A DNA stretch of 64,000 nucleotides from Niabella beijingensis (GCF_020034665.1 NZ_JAIQDI010000001.1:3224001-3288000); one strand, 5' to 3'. Counted from the first letter of the stretch, positions 9,133 through 18,258 are shown. Made by a program: numbers and translations. Notes: generated by a model from the sequence alone, not told the origin.

Positions 9133-10101
9133 ATGAACCGGAATTATTTACTGTTGCCCGTTCTTTTTTGTATGATGATGGCCCGGGGAAATGCTTTTGG
9201 CCAGCAGGACCCCCATTTAAAAGGCGCAGACTATGTAGACCACGCTCTATATATGAACCGGGAAGTACTACCCGATGTGTTTGGCAGGCCGGATCCCGGC
9301 CTTGAAAAAACACTCACACAGGTGAAAGGGAATTTGTACCGGCATACCAATGGAACCTTACCGGCTTTACACAGTGGCCTGGTACTGGTTACAAAAGAGG
9401 GCGCTATTGTTATAGATCCGGCGTTGACCCAGGCCGCCATCTGGCTGAATGAAGAAATCCGAAAGCGGTTCAACGTGCCGGTAAAATACGTGATCCTAAC
9501 CCATGCACATTATGATCATGCCGGTGGCTCGCAGGTATTGCAGCAGGCCGGTGCTAAGGTGATCGTTCAAAAGAACGGCCTGGAGCCGATCATCGGAGAA
9601 AAATTGCCGATAGCCGTTCCGGATATTGTTTTTGACAAACAGTTAACGATCAGCCTGGGCGGTGATACCGTTATTGTTAACCATATTGCTCCCAGCCATT
9701 CCAACAACATGTCGGTGGTGTTATTTCCAAAATATAAAGCACTGCAACTGACTGATGTGGGTGAGTCCAAAACAATGCCGTATAATGATTTCCTGGATTT
9801 CTATTACGACGGATGGATAGAAACGCTGGACTGGGCACTGCAACAGGATGTGGATTATATCGACGTGGGGCATTATACTCCCGCTACAAAAGAAGATATA
9901 CGTAAAGAACGGGAATACATGCAGGACCTGCATCAGCAGGTATTAAACCTTGTAAGGGCGGGGCAGAGCTGGGACCAGCTTTACCGCAATGTGAAATTTT
10001 CAGACGAGGTAAAGAAATGGGGTGGCTTTGATGCCATGAGCAAGCTGAATGTACTGGGTATGTACCGTTGGGTGACCAATCACCGGCGTGGCGTATGGTA
10101 G
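9133..10101 (+). CDS. Metallo-beta-lactamase-fold hydrolase, exported
   Basis: A 322-residue protein with a signal peptide (residues 1-24, ending AFGQQ). The zinc motif HAHYDH (H124, H126, D128, H129) is intact. The later metal ligands of the fold are probably the histidine in APSHSNNMSVVLF, the aspartate in QLTDVGES and the histidine in DVGHYTP. This complete set indicates an active binuclear hydrolase in the periplasm. Lactonase, phosphodiesterase and beta-lactamase relatives all share these residues, so the substrate cannot be read from sequence. It follows the DoxX-like gene by 10 bases, which suggests a two-gene unit. Confidence 0.8.
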   Translation: MNRNYLLLPVLFCMMMARGNAFGQQDPHLKGADYVDHALYMNREVLPDVFGRPDPGLEKTLTQVKGNLYRHTNGTLPALHSGLVLVTKEGAIVIDPALTQAAIWLNEEIRKRFNVPVKYVILTHAHYDHAGGSQVLQQAGAKVIVQKNGLEPIIGEKLPIAVPDIVFDKQLTISLGGDTVIVNHIAPSHSNNMSVVLFPKYKALQLTDVGESKTMPYNDFLDFYYDGWIETLDWALQQDVDYIDVGHYTPATKEDIRKEREYMQDLHQQVLNLVRAGQSWDQLYRNVKFSDEVKKWGGFDAMSKLNVLGMYRWVTNHRRGVW

Positions 10102-10418
10102 ACCGGATAATGGAACGCTATCAAAAATAAAAACGGATCGTTACCGCTTGCATTGTTATTGCGGATGATCTTTTTGTTTCTCCGGCTGCCCGTACTTTTC
10201 TTTTTGTGCGGCAGCGCATAAGCTACCGGCATCCGGATTACCGGGAGCAGGATGTTTCCGGATGTCCGGAACAAATTGTTGCTTTTTCTTTAGTTTAGCA
10301 CTTGAGAATATTTTCAGCAGACAGATCGCTTGTAACAGGAATGGTTTCCGGGAACATCCGGACCCGCAGTCACTGCTTCGGTCATCGATTTCAGAAGAGT
10401 GCCATAAAATAAAACAGG
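10102..10418. other. Intergenic region before GH30 gene
   Basis: About 315 bases with no supported gene; short open frames on both strands here have no recognisable domain and overlap each other. A TCCGGA-TG-TCCGGA inverted repeat occurs near 10255-10270. Confidence 0.45.
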
Positions 10419-11864
10419 ATGCAACAAAAAAGAACACTTGCCGGTATCGGGCTGCTTGCTTTTATATCTGTTTACGCGCAATTCAGCAAACCCGGAAATT
10501 CCGGAGAAACGGTAAAACCCGGTCTGCCGCCGGCCCCGGATGCAGTATTAACGGTCTGGATCACCCGGGCGGATTCTTCGGTGCTCCTGAAAAAAAGCAA
10601 TACCATAAACTTCAGCAGCGGTCGTACAGGGGGTATGGTTATAACGGTGGATAGCGCGCGTGCGTTCCAGGAGATCGACGGATTTGGATATACACTGACC
10701 GGCGGCAGCGCAATGCTCATCAACCGGATGGATGATGCAAAAAAAGAAACCCTGTTAAAAGAGTTGTTCGGAAGCGGCGAAAACAGTATAGGTATCAGCT
10801 ATCTGCGGGTAAGCGTGGGTGCTTCCGACCTGGATTCCGCCGTTTTCAGTTATAATGACCTGCTTCCCGGGCAAACTGATATTGCACAGGAAAAATTCAG
10901 CATTGCGCCGGATAAGATAAACCTGATACCGGTGCTGAAGCAGATCCTTACTATCAATCCTGCCATTAAGATCCTGGCCTCGCCCTGGAGCCCGCCGGCC
11001 TGGATGAATGATAATGGTGCGACCAAGGGGGGAAGCCTTAAGCCGGAATACTATGCTTCTTACGCAAACTATTTGGTAAAGTACATCCAGGCCATGAAGG
11101 CAGAAGGGATTGCGATCGACGCACTGACACCACAAAACGAACCGCTGCATCCCGGGAATAATCCCAGTTTGCTGATGCTGGCAGAACAGCAGCGGGATTT
11201 TATAAAAGATCAGTTGGGACCGGCATTTAAAGCTGCCGGTATTCAAACAAAGATCGTCGTATATGATCACAACCTCGACCGGCCCGATTATCCCATCACC
11301 ATCCTGAATGATCCGGAAGCAAAAAAATATATTGATGGCTCGGCCTTTCACCTGTATGCGGGAAATGTAAGTGCCCTGAACCAGGTACATACAGCGCATC
11401 CCGACAGGAACCTTTACTTTACCGAACAATGGACCGGATCTACAGGAAGTTTTAACGGCGACCTGAAATGGCATATTAAGAATGTGATCATTGGCACCAT
11501 AAAGAACTGGAGCCGTATTGCGCTGGAATGGAACCTGGCCAGCGACCCGGGCTACAACCCCCACACACCGGGTGGTTGCACACAATGTAAAGGCGCACTG
11601 ACCCTTGACGGAAATGGAGTGAACCGGAATGTGGCCTATTACATTATTGCGCATGCTTCAAAATTTGTACCCGCGGGGTCCCGAAGGATCTACAGCAGCG
11701 ATGCCGCAGGGTTGTCCAATGTGGCATTTCTGACACCGGCAGGTAAAAAAGTAATGATTGTTCTGAACGAACAGAACGGCGAGCAGGTATTCCGGATCAG
11801 TTATTCCGGTAAAAATGCTGTCTGCATGCTGCCGGCAAATACCGTGGCCACCCTTGTTTGGTAA
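10419..11864 (+). CDS. GH30-family glucosidase/glucosylceramidase, secreted
   Basis: The 481-residue product begins with a short signal peptide (residues 1-20, FISVYAQ). It shows the GH30 hallmarks in order: IDGFGYTLTGGSA near residue 88, PWSPPAWM near 190, the acid/base glutamate E241 in TPQNEP and the nucleophile E336 in YFTEQWTG. A C-terminal beta-domain (VAFLTPAGKKVMIVLNEQ) completes the family layout. GH30 enzymes of this layout cleave beta-glucosyl or related bonds; glucosylceramidase and beta-1,6-glucanase are both possible. It appears to be a single-gene unit flanked by gaps of more than 200 bases. Confidence 0.87.
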   Translation: MQQKRTLAGIGLLAFISVYAQFSKPGNSGETVKPGLPPAPDAVLTVWITRADSSVLLKKSNTINFSSGRTGGMVITVDSARAFQEIDGFGYTLTGGSAMLINRMDDAKKETLLKELFGSGENSIGISYLRVSVGASDLDSAVFSYNDLLPGQTDIAQEKFSIAPDKINLIPVLKQILTINPAIKILASPWSPPAWMNDNGATKGGSLKPEYYASYANYLVKYIQAMKAEGIAIDALTPQNEPLHPGNNPSLLMLAEQQRDFIKDQLGPAFKAAGIQTKIVVYDHNLDRPDYPITILNDPEAKKYIDGSAFHLYAGNVSALNQVHTAHPDRNLYFTEQWTGSTGSFNGDLKWHIKNVIIGTIKNWSRIALEWNLASDPGYNPHTPGGCTQCKGALTLDGNGVNRNVAYYIIAHASKFVPAGSRRIYSSDAAGLSNVAFLTPAGKKVMIVLNEQNGEQVFRISYSGKNAVCMLPANTVATLVW

Positions 11865-12097
11865 GCGGCTGTTGCACGGCGCGAAGTATTGGCCGTATGC
11901 CGGTGATACAGAGGATAATCGGCTGAGCAGCATGCTATATGATGCGTAACCGTAGTGCCATTCAGGCGATAGATTGCCTTACCGTTGCAGGCTGGTCCGG
12001 ATCTTTAAGGTCATTGCAGGAGGATGGTTCTGATATAAAACTGTAAATTGCAGGGGCACTGATTTTTGATTTGGATGAATGATCGAAACATTTTGAC

Positions 12098-12742
12098 ATG
12101 GCAAGAAAAACTGGTCCCAGAGGCATTTATAACAAAGAGCGAACCAAGGAAAAACTGATAGCGGCCGTAGGCAGGATATTGGTTAAAGATGGTTTTCAAA
12201 GTATAAAGGTAAACAGGATTGAAGCCGAATCCGGTGTTTCAAAAAAACTGATCTATCTTTATTTTGATGGCCTGGACGGGTTGATCAATGCCTACCTGAT
12301 GCAGACCGATTTCTGGAACCAGGAAAGGGAAAAGGCTGCGCAAAGTCCTCCGGCTGAAATAAAGCCGCTGGAAAAAGACATGATGTCTCAGCTATTTCGT
12401 GATGACTTCGAATATTTTGCCACCTCTGCCGAAATGCAAAAGATCATTCTTTGGGGAATCAGCGAAAAAAATAAGGCGATAAAGAAGATCGCGGATGTCC
12501 GCGAAGACTTCGGCGTACCGGTTTTTGAGGCATCGGACCTGGTGTTTAAAGACACCGACATCGATTTCAGGGCCGTAGCAGGTCTTTTTGTAGGAGCAAT
12601 CTATTATATCGTGCTGCATGGAAAAATGATCGACAGTACCATATGCGGGATAGACCCGAATACGAAGGAAGGGCGGGAGCGGTTTATAAGGATGATCGAC
12701 AAGCTCCTGGAATTATGTTACGGGCATAAGAAAGAACGCTGA
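12098..12742 (+). CDS. TetR/AcrR family transcriptional regulator
   Basis: A 214-residue protein with an N-terminal TetR helix-turn-helix: KEKLIAAVGRILVKDGFQSI followed by VSKKLIYLYFDGLDGLINAY, where the family normally has VSKGTLYYHF. The C-terminal 150 residues are the helical ligand-binding and dimerisation part, without a recognisable ligand signature. It is followed in the same direction by an alpha-oxoamine synthase gene 95 bases away that has its own promoter. Regulation of that neighbour is plausible but not shown. Confidence 0.85.
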   Translation: MARKTGPRGIYNKERTKEKLIAAVGRILVKDGFQSIKVNRIEAESGVSKKLIYLYFDGLDGLINAYLMQTDFWNQEREKAAQSPPAEIKPLEKDMMSQLFRDDFEYFATSAEMQKIILWGISEKNKAIKKIADVREDFGVPVFEASDLVFKDTDIDFRAVAGLFVGAIYYIVLHGKMIDSTICGIDPNTKEGRERFIRMIDKLLELCYGHKKER

Positions 12743-12812
12743 CCTTTATGCTGTGATCCGGAATGTTCCGGTTTAGGAGAAGGGCCGGCTCCTGAAACGA
12801 ACCACTTTATTC

Positions 12813-12820
12813 TATATTTG
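12813..12820 (+). promoter_or_regulatory. TAnnTTTG promoter element
   Basis: TATATTTG matches the Bacteroidota -7 element and lies 17 bases before the start codon at 12838, giving the oxoamine synthase its own promoter, separate from the TetR gene. Confidence 0.6.
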
Positions 12821-12837
12821 GCCAAAAAATCTTCTGT

Positions 12838-14109
12838 ATGCAGTCAGGGCATAATATTGATTTTGAAAAAGCCTCCTTTAAAGATTTCGAAACAATACCC
12901 CATTACGACATATTTCAGCGGGCAAAAGCCTTTGAACAGTTTACCGGTTTTATGGAAGACCGGCAGCAAATGAATTTCAGGTTTGTTACGGATGGGTGCG
13001 GACCGGAGGTGCTGGTACGATCCCTGTTTGCACCGGATCCTAAGTTATGCATCAGCCTGGTATCAAACGATTACCTGAATTTCACGCATCACCCGAAAGT
13101 GATTGATGCGGCTGTAAAAGGTATTCAGCGATACGGAACGGGTGCCGGTGCTTCGCCGCTGATCGGCGGCCATCATGAATACCATGTGGCGCTGGAAAAT
13201 AAACTATCGGCATTTTTTGGACGCACGCAGGGATCAAGCATTGTTTTTACCACCGGTTACACAGCCAATAGTGCCACTTTGTTAGCATTGCTCAAAAAAG
13301 AAGACTGCGCCATTGTAGACAGGGCGGTACATGCAAGTGTATATGAAGGACTGCCGGGTACCAACATAAAAAAATTTCCTCACAACAGCCTGGTACACCT
13401 GGAACGTGCACTGGAGGAAGCCCGGTCCAGGTATGCTACCCGGCTGGTAATCGTGGATGGGGTGTACTCACAGGATGGGGATCTGGGTTTGCTGGACAGG
13501 ATCCTTGAACTTACAAAAGCATATGGCGGGTACCTTATGGTGGATGATGCACATGGCATCGGTGTTGTAGGAGAAAACGGCCGGGGCTGTGCAGAGCTGT
13601 TCGGTGTGCTTGATAAGGTGGATATTTTATCCGGAACACTCAGCAAGGCCTTTGGACATATCGGCGGTTTCATCATTGCAAAACCGGAAATAATAAATTT
13701 TCTGAGGTACCAATCCCGGCAGCAGGTATTTTCTTCCACGTCGTCTCCGGCTTCTATGGGACTTCTAAAAGCGATCGACCTGATTGATGAGGAACCGCAC
13801 TGGAGAACAACACTGGCGGAAAATGTGGACTATTATCAGAAAGGGCTCAGGGATCTGGGACTGGATATCGGTACTACCGCATCACCCATCGTTCCTGTTA
13901 AGATCGGTGATCCGCACAAGACTGCTGATGCAGCCCGCTTGCTTTTTGAAGCAGGTGTATATGCCAACTGTATTGTTTATCCGGGTGTGGCCCGTAAAGA
14001 TGCCCGCATCCGGACAAGCCTTATGGCAACACATACCCGGGAACAGCTTGATAAGGTCCTGAACGCGTTTGAATTTGTTGACAAGAAATTAAAGATCACC
14101 AGGAGATAA
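12838..14109 (+). CDS. PLP-dependent alpha-oxoamine synthase (serine palmitoyltransferase/KBL/BioF type)
   Basis: A cytosolic 423-residue fold-type I PLP enzyme. Visible motifs are SNDYLNFTHHP, GTGAGASPLIGGHHEYH, VDDAHGIGVVGENG and the cofactor lysine K270 in SGTLSKAFGHIGGF. The pattern fits enzymes that condense an amino acid with an acyl-CoA: serine palmitoyltransferase, 2-amino-3-ketobutyrate ligase and 8-amino-7-oxononanoate synthase. No biotin or threonine-catabolism genes are nearby. In sphingolipid-making Bacteroidota a serine palmitoyltransferase is expected, and the extended N-terminus fits that option, but I cannot separate the activities from sequence alone. Confidence 0.8.
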   Translation: MQSGHNIDFEKASFKDFETIPHYDIFQRAKAFEQFTGFMEDRQQMNFRFVTDGCGPEVLVRSLFAPDPKLCISLVSNDYLNFTHHPKVIDAAVKGIQRYGTGAGASPLIGGHHEYHVALENKLSAFFGRTQGSSIVFTTGYTANSATLLALLKKEDCAIVDRAVHASVYEGLPGTNIKKFPHNSLVHLERALEEARSRYATRLVIVDGVYSQDGDLGLLDRILELTKAYGGYLMVDDAHGIGVVGENGRGCAELFGVLDKVDILSGTLSKAFGHIGGFIIAKPEIINFLRYQSRQQVFSSTSSPASMGLLKAIDLIDEEPHWRTTLAENVDYYQKGLRDLGLDIGTTASPIVPVKIGDPHKTADAARLLFEAGVYANCIVYPGVARKDARIRTSLMATHTREQLDKVLNAFEFVDKKLKITRR

Positions 14110-14543
14110 GGAGCTGTCAGCAATCAGTGTCCGTTCCGTTCTTATGTCTCACATTTTACATTTTCATTTATCGTCATCCGGCTGGTCAAAAAGCGAGGAG
14201 TTATTTAAGCGAAAAAGTTAATCCTCCCATTTTGCTTTTTATACAAGACAAATGAGAAGATTAACTAACAAAAGCTTAATTACATCATTTATCCACAGAT
14301 CTCAATCAGCAACCAGATGGGATCATGGAAAAGAGAGCTGATGTTTCAAGGTCAGATTCATTTTTTAAAAAGAATGATTGCAATTTTAATAGCTGTACTT
14401 TTTTTCAAAGTGATCAGGTAAAAAACTTGCAATACACAACGGCCGATCCGGAACAAAAATAGTAAACTCCCCATAAAATTCACTAAAAAGTGAAAAAAAC
14501 GCCAATAAATTAATGAATTATTATAGAAAAAGTTACTGTTTAT
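14110..14543. other. AT-rich intergenic region
   Basis: No gene is supported. Position 14112-14121 carries AGCTGTCAGC, a motif also found in other gaps. A small TTCACT/AGTGAA hairpin at 14479-14494 precedes the candidate structured RNA. Confidence 0.4.
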
Positions 14544-14680
14544 ACCCGCTTTATTTCGGGTTTCCGGAAAATTTAGTTGGAGGATTCGGTAAAAGTTTAA
14601 AGAATAAGCACTACTTTAGTGCTGGTGTTTTTCATAGGTTAGCAACGGCCTGCTTTTTTTAAAGCCGGGCCTTTTTGTTT
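14544..14680 (+). ncRNA. Candidate structured small RNA ending in a terminator
   Basis: Three hairpins follow each other in a gene-free stretch: ACCCG/CGGGT at 14544-14561, a perfect 7-bp AGCACTA/TAGTGCT stem at 14607-14623, and a GGCC-T-GCTTT/AAAGC-CG-GGCC stem at 14647-14671 followed by five T. The nearest gene on this strand ends more than 400 bases upstream, so the last hairpin looks like the terminator of an unannotated transcript. I recognise no known RNA family and see no clean TAnnTTTG element, so both the 5' end and the identity are open. Confidence 0.35.
14647..14676 (+). terminator. Rho-independent terminator without an upstream gene
   Basis: The stem GGCC-T-GCTTT pairs with AAAGC-CG-GGCC across a TTTT loop and is followed by TTTTT. 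It probably ends the candidate RNA at 14544. Confidence 0.5.
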
Positions 14681-14881
14681 ATGGAAGGGTATCATTATTT
14701 TGGAGGATCATTTTTTTAAGGTGCTGACCTGACCGGACTGCGCAGACAAAATTCCTGGTGTTGCCCATCTTACGAGCTTTTTATATCGCAGTTTTTCCTC
14801 TTTCCCGAATTTTCCGATGTGCACCTGTGAGAGCTGTCATGAGAAGCCGGGTGCGCTGTTACCAGGCGCAGTGTTTCGCAA

Positions 14882-15496
14882 TTATTGACTGCTTAGGATT
14901 TTTTTCTTTTCCGCATCAAATTCTTTTTGGGTCAGCGTGCCATCATCGAGCAACTTTTTAAGTTCTTTCAACTGATCCGTTTTAGATGAGGAAGCGGGCG
15001 CCAACGGCTCGGCCGGATTATTAACCGCATATTGTTTAGGGGACCTTATTTCACCGGATTCGACCGCGTTGTCAATTTCAATCCAATAATTAGCGGCTCC
15101 TCCAAGACCAACAACCCCAATGGCTGTGTACCCCCCTTTTTCAGTTCCGGTGAGCGTGATTTTTTTAATGACGCCTCTTTTTGCCTCATTGGATTTTAGC
15201 GATATCCGGTCATTCATAGCATCATTTCCCGACTTAGGCCCTCCGAGCACGTTATACCAGCTTGTTTCAGATTCATAAACAAAAGCAAAATGTTTCGTAG
15301 GTAAGGTTCCTTTTCCAAAATAAACGGTATCGCCTGTTTTCCAGACCCATCCGTTATCAAGCCGGTACCCGCTTTTTGCTACTTCTTTCAGCGCTACTTT
15401 CGGCTTCATTTTTTCAAGCTCCGCTTTTGTTAATTGTGAATAACACAAAATGGGCAGGCAAAAAAACAGAAGTGATAGTAATTGGCTTCGTTTCAT
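14882..15496 (-). CDS. Exported protein with C-terminal SHOCT-like domain
   Basis: The 204-residue product has a signal peptide (residues 1-20, PILCYSQ), a middle part of unknown fold (residues 25-165) and a C-terminal segment, DQLKELKKLLDDGTLTQKEF, that matches the SHOCT short helical domain. SHOCT units often occur at the ends of proteins as interaction or oligomerisation elements. It is the most downstream of five exported genes on this strand, 115 bases after a lipoprotein gene. The function is unknown. Confidence 0.72.
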   Translation of the reverse strand: MKRSQLLSLLFFCLPILCYSQLTKAELEKMKPKVALKEVAKSGYRLDNGWVWKTGDTVYFGKGTLPTKHFAFVYESETSWYNVLGGPKSGNDAMNDRISLKSNEAKRGVIKKITLTGTEKGGYTAIGVVGLGGAANYWIEIDNAVESGEIRSPKQYAVNNPAEPLAPASSSKTDQLKELKKLLDDGTLTQKEFDAEKKKILSSQ

Positions 15497-15611
15497 GTGT
15501 ATAATTTTTTATTGATTTTAACTCTTATAAGCGGATTAAATAAACGATTTTCTGAATGAGAGGTGTGAGCCATTTCTTTGAATTCACCCCTTTTTAGCCA
15601 ATCATCAGTTG

Positions 15612-16040
15612 TTACCTTATATATTCATCTTTAGCAGCCGGCAATGTTTCGTCCTCACTAATATATTGTATCACCAGTTTATTGTTTGAAATACTGATGA
15701 CTTTATAGGCATAAGTCCGTTTTCCCCCGGTTAGGGTTATTTTTTTTGAAGCGGCATCGTATTGATAGCTCTTTTGGTCGGAAATGCTATGCCGGCAGGT
15801 ATTATGTTCATTCTGATCACCATAGCTTTCCCCATGATAAGCACCGCCGGATGCAAATTCTATAAAAGATTTTTTACTGCAATCATTTGCCGCTTCCCGC
15901 ACCTGTTTGCCATTATATTCATAGCTGCTTGCATTGTAATTCCATTTTCCAACAAGCAGCCCGGCAACATCGGTTTCTTTTTTGCATCCGGAAAAAATAA
16001 ACACAAAACTTAAGGAGAGGAGTAATTTTTTAATCATCAT
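15612..16040 (-). CDS. Lipocalin-like lipoprotein, paralogue 1
   Basis: A 142-residue protein with a lipoprotein signal ending FSGCKKE (lipobox Cys at residue 19). The mature part starts with VGKWNYNASSY and contains CSKKSFIEFASGG and a late KLVIQYISED strand, the pattern of small lipocalin-like beta-barrels in Bacteroidota. Two cysteines in the mature domain could form a disulfide. It is clearly related to the products at 16113 and 16619, and the sequence around the start codon (ATGATGATTAAAAAA) is nearly the same in all three. The function is unknown; a cell-envelope binding role is plausible. Confidence 0.75.
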   Translation of the reverse strand: MMIKKLLLSLSFVFIFSGCKKETDVAGLLVGKWNYNASSYEYNGKQVREAANDCSKKSFIEFASGGAYHGESYGDQNEHNTCRHSISDQKSYQYDAASKKITLTGGKRTYAYKVISISNNKLVIQYISEDETLPAAKDEYIR

Positions 16041-16112
16041 ATTTTTATAGTACTGGGTAAATAATCTCTTTTTTTGAATACATTAAGGCTCCGTTCAAGC
16101 ATTCATCAATAG

Positions 16113-16550
16113 TTACCGTATATAGGTATATTCAAGTTCACCCGGGGGTAGGGTTCCGTCTTCATCAAGCTTCTGTAATACCAATTTACTCTTTGAAATA
16201 CTGATTACCTTATAGTTTTCTTTCGATTTTCCTCCGGTTAGGATTAGTCTTTTTGAAGCGGCATCGTATTGATAGCTTTTTAGATCGGAAATGGATAACT
16301 GACAACCCGTATTTGGTACTTCATCACCATACGATTCCCGATGAAAAGTGCCTCCAGCTGCCAATTCCATAAATGACTTTTTAGTGCAATCAGTTGCCTC
16401 TTTTTGCTCCCGTTTGTCCACGCCCACTAAATAAGACCTTGCACTATAATTCCATTTGCCAATAAGCAGATCAGCAACATCGGCTTCTTTTTTGCATCCG
16501 AAAAAAATAAATACAAGGCTTAGGGAGAGGAGTGATTTTTTAATCATCAT
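16113..16550 (-). CDS. Lipocalin-like lipoprotein, paralogue 2
   Basis: The start at 16550 (MMIKKSLLSLSLVFIFFGCKK) is preferred over an ATG 21 bases upstream because the two sister genes begin the same way. The mature protein reads LLIGKWNYSARSY, then CTKKSFMELAAGG, then SISDLKSYQYDAASKR, matching paralogue 1 almost step by step. The two mature-domain cysteines are conserved. It lies 72 bases upstream of paralogue 1. The pair probably arose by recent tandem duplication; the ligand or role is unknown. Confidence 0.75.
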   Translation of the reverse strand: MMIKKSLLSLSLVFIFFGCKKEADVADLLIGKWNYSARSYLVGVDKREQKEATDCTKKSFMELAAGGTFHRESYGDEVPNTGCQLSISDLKSYQYDAASKRLILTGGKSKENYKVISISKSKLVLQKLDEDGTLPPGELEYTYIR

Positions 16551-16618
16551 TGTATTGTTATAAATATTCATTTTTCAGTGTTTTTACATCAAAAGGATAC
16601 TTCATTTTTTCCTTCTAC

Positions 16619-17077
16619 TTACTTTGTACATACGTAAACATGTGGATCATCTACGCCATCGCCATTTACATCTCTTTCGTACAATTGTAATTCCAGTTGT
16701 GTTGCGGTAATGCTACGTACAAGATAAATACCCGTGGGACTATTTTCCCCATTGCTATCAAACCATGCAATTATTTTTTTTGCAGATACGTCATATTTAT
16801 ATCTGTTTGGGCCGAAACCCGTAGATTCACATTTTTTATTTATTTGTGCATACCCTGCATCTTTTAACACACCTCCGGATAAAAATTCCTTATAACTTTT
16901 TTTTTCGCAGGTGTTGCCCTCCTCCCGTTTCAATTCTTTTCCATCCTTGCCGGAATAAATTACTAACCGTGCATAATACCATTTTCCCAAAAGTTGATTA
17001 CTAACTCCTTTATCTTTTTTGCATCCAAAAAAAATAAACATAAAGCTTAGTGGGAGTAATAATTTTTTAATCATCAT
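16619..17077 (-). CDS. Lipocalin-like lipoprotein, paralogue 3 (diverged)
   Basis: A 152-residue lipoprotein with a leader nearly identical to its two neighbours (MMIKKLLLPLSFMFIFFGCKK). The mature part, LLGKWYYARLVIYSG, CEKKSYKEFLSGG and RYKYDVSAKKI, keeps the lipocalin-like framework. The C-terminal half has diverged and adds an acidic VNGDGVDDP segment that resembles a calcium-binding loop. It is the first of the three tandem copies in transcription order. Its function is not known. Confidence 0.73.
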   Translation of the reverse strand: MMIKKLLLPLSFMFIFFGCKKDKGVSNQLLGKWYYARLVIYSGKDGKELKREEGNTCEKKSYKEFLSGGVLKDAGYAQINKKCESTGFGPNRYKYDVSAKKIIAWFDSNGENSPTGIYLVRSITATQLELQLYERDVNGDGVDDPHVYVCTK

Positions 17078-17221
17078 TGTATTTTTACAGGCGTTATAAT
17101 TAGATGATTGCTGCTTTTTAAATAACCACCCTGTCTTTGCAGCACCCGTTCGCGTACTTCTTCAGCCAAACGTTGATCGTATCTGTGCATTTGCGGCGCT
17201 TTCTGAATTTGTGCATCCGCC

Positions 17222-17884
17222 TTACTGGCCAATGGTAACCGCTTTAAAATAATCGACCATGAGTATTGTTTTTGGATGCGCGGCAACACCTACCTGATCC
17301 AATAGATTTCCCTTTTTGGAAGGCATGCTATGCACTTCTTTTCCATTGATGTAGAAATGCCATGTTCCCTGGATATTTTCAATGCGCAGTTTATTGAAGG
17401 CCTCTTTTTTTATAACATTATTTTCCGTCCAGTTCACATAATTTACGTAAGGCTTGTTATAACCATTAGGATACCCGCCAATTACGAATTGCCCATTGTG
17501 GGAAATATAAAAGTAAGACATACCGGTTATGCTAGAACCGCTTCCTTGCAGGTTCCAGATCAACCCACCATTACCCCAGGTATCTCCCCCGATTGTAGAA
17601 ACTTTGACCGAGGCCTCAATTGCAGATCTTTGAACGTTTTTTTCAAATAAACTTTTTAGCCATACATTCCATTCCACCCCTTGGGTGCTTAGTGCATAAT
17701 AACCACCCTCTATCATAAGTATAGTGCCGTTCGACCTGGTTCCCGTTGGCCAGAACCCGTCATTGGAACTGAAATCAGTACTATAAACGGTCTGTTCTTT
17801 TTCGCCGACGCCATCTTTTTTACAGGACTGGAATGATAAAATACCTGAAACAAAGAGTAACAAAAACAACTGATTTTTTTTCAT
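17222..17884 (-). CDS. Lipoprotein with concanavalin-like/LamG-type domain
   Basis: A 220-residue protein with a lipoprotein leader ending FQSCKKDG. The mature part (YSTDFSSNDGFWPTG, GGLIWNLQGSG, YFYISHNGQFVIGG, FNKLRIENIQGTWHFYING) has the strand pattern of a concanavalin A-like jelly roll, as in DUF1080 or LamG carbohydrate-binding proteins. No catalytic residues are evident. It heads the minus-strand lipoprotein group and is divergent from the histidine kinase at 18259. The 144 bases that follow it, before paralogue 3, encode a 49-codon open stretch I could not identify. Confidence 0.7.
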   Translation of the reverse strand: MKKNQLFLLLFVSGILSFQSCKKDGVGEKEQTVYSTDFSSNDGFWPTGTRSNGTILMIEGGYYALSTQGVEWNVWLKSLFEKNVQRSAIEASVKVSTIGGDTWGNGGLIWNLQGSGSSITGMSYFYISHNGQFVIGGYPNGYNKPYVNYVNWTENNVIKKEAFNKLRIENIQGTWHFYINGKEVHSMPSKKGNLLDQVGVAAHPKTILMVDYFKAVTIGQ

Positions 17885-18258
17885 GATTTACTGGTTATTG
17901 ATTGTTTTAATAAATGAAAAAAGATGTATAGTATCCAATTGAGCACTCAGCAAAAACACCCCGAGAGCCGGAAAAAAACTAACCGGATCTGCTCCTGTGT
18001 GATTTAGAAATGATGACTTTGTAATAAACATTCCTTCTGTTTCTTTTTAGAAGCTCATTTTTGAGATCGATGAAAATCCGGTGCTAAATTCTCATCAATT
18101 ACAGGAAAAAACAATCGGAGAAAACCTTCATTTTTTATATCCATGAAAACCGGTAGAAACGGCTAAGGGTTTTTAGGTATTGTATGTGTTGGGAATAAGT
18201 GCGAACTTTAACGCGGAGGAGTTTATAGCGTATTGTAATCAACCACGACCCATTCCCC
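17885..18258. other. Divergent intergenic region
   Basis: About 370 bases between the minus-strand lipoprotein group and the plus-strand histidine kinase. It should carry promoters for both directions. I see no exact TAnnTTTG element on either strand and no strong hairpin. Confidence 0.4.

Noticed and set aside
10156..10654. Open reading frames on both strands in the gap before the GH30 gene
   Set aside because: They overlap each other and the GH30 gene, show no domain and have shadow-like composition.
17074..17221. Small protein ending LAEEVRERVLQRQGGYLK on the minus strand
   Set aside because: It overlaps the lipoprotein genes, has no clear start or family, and may be a leftover gene end.
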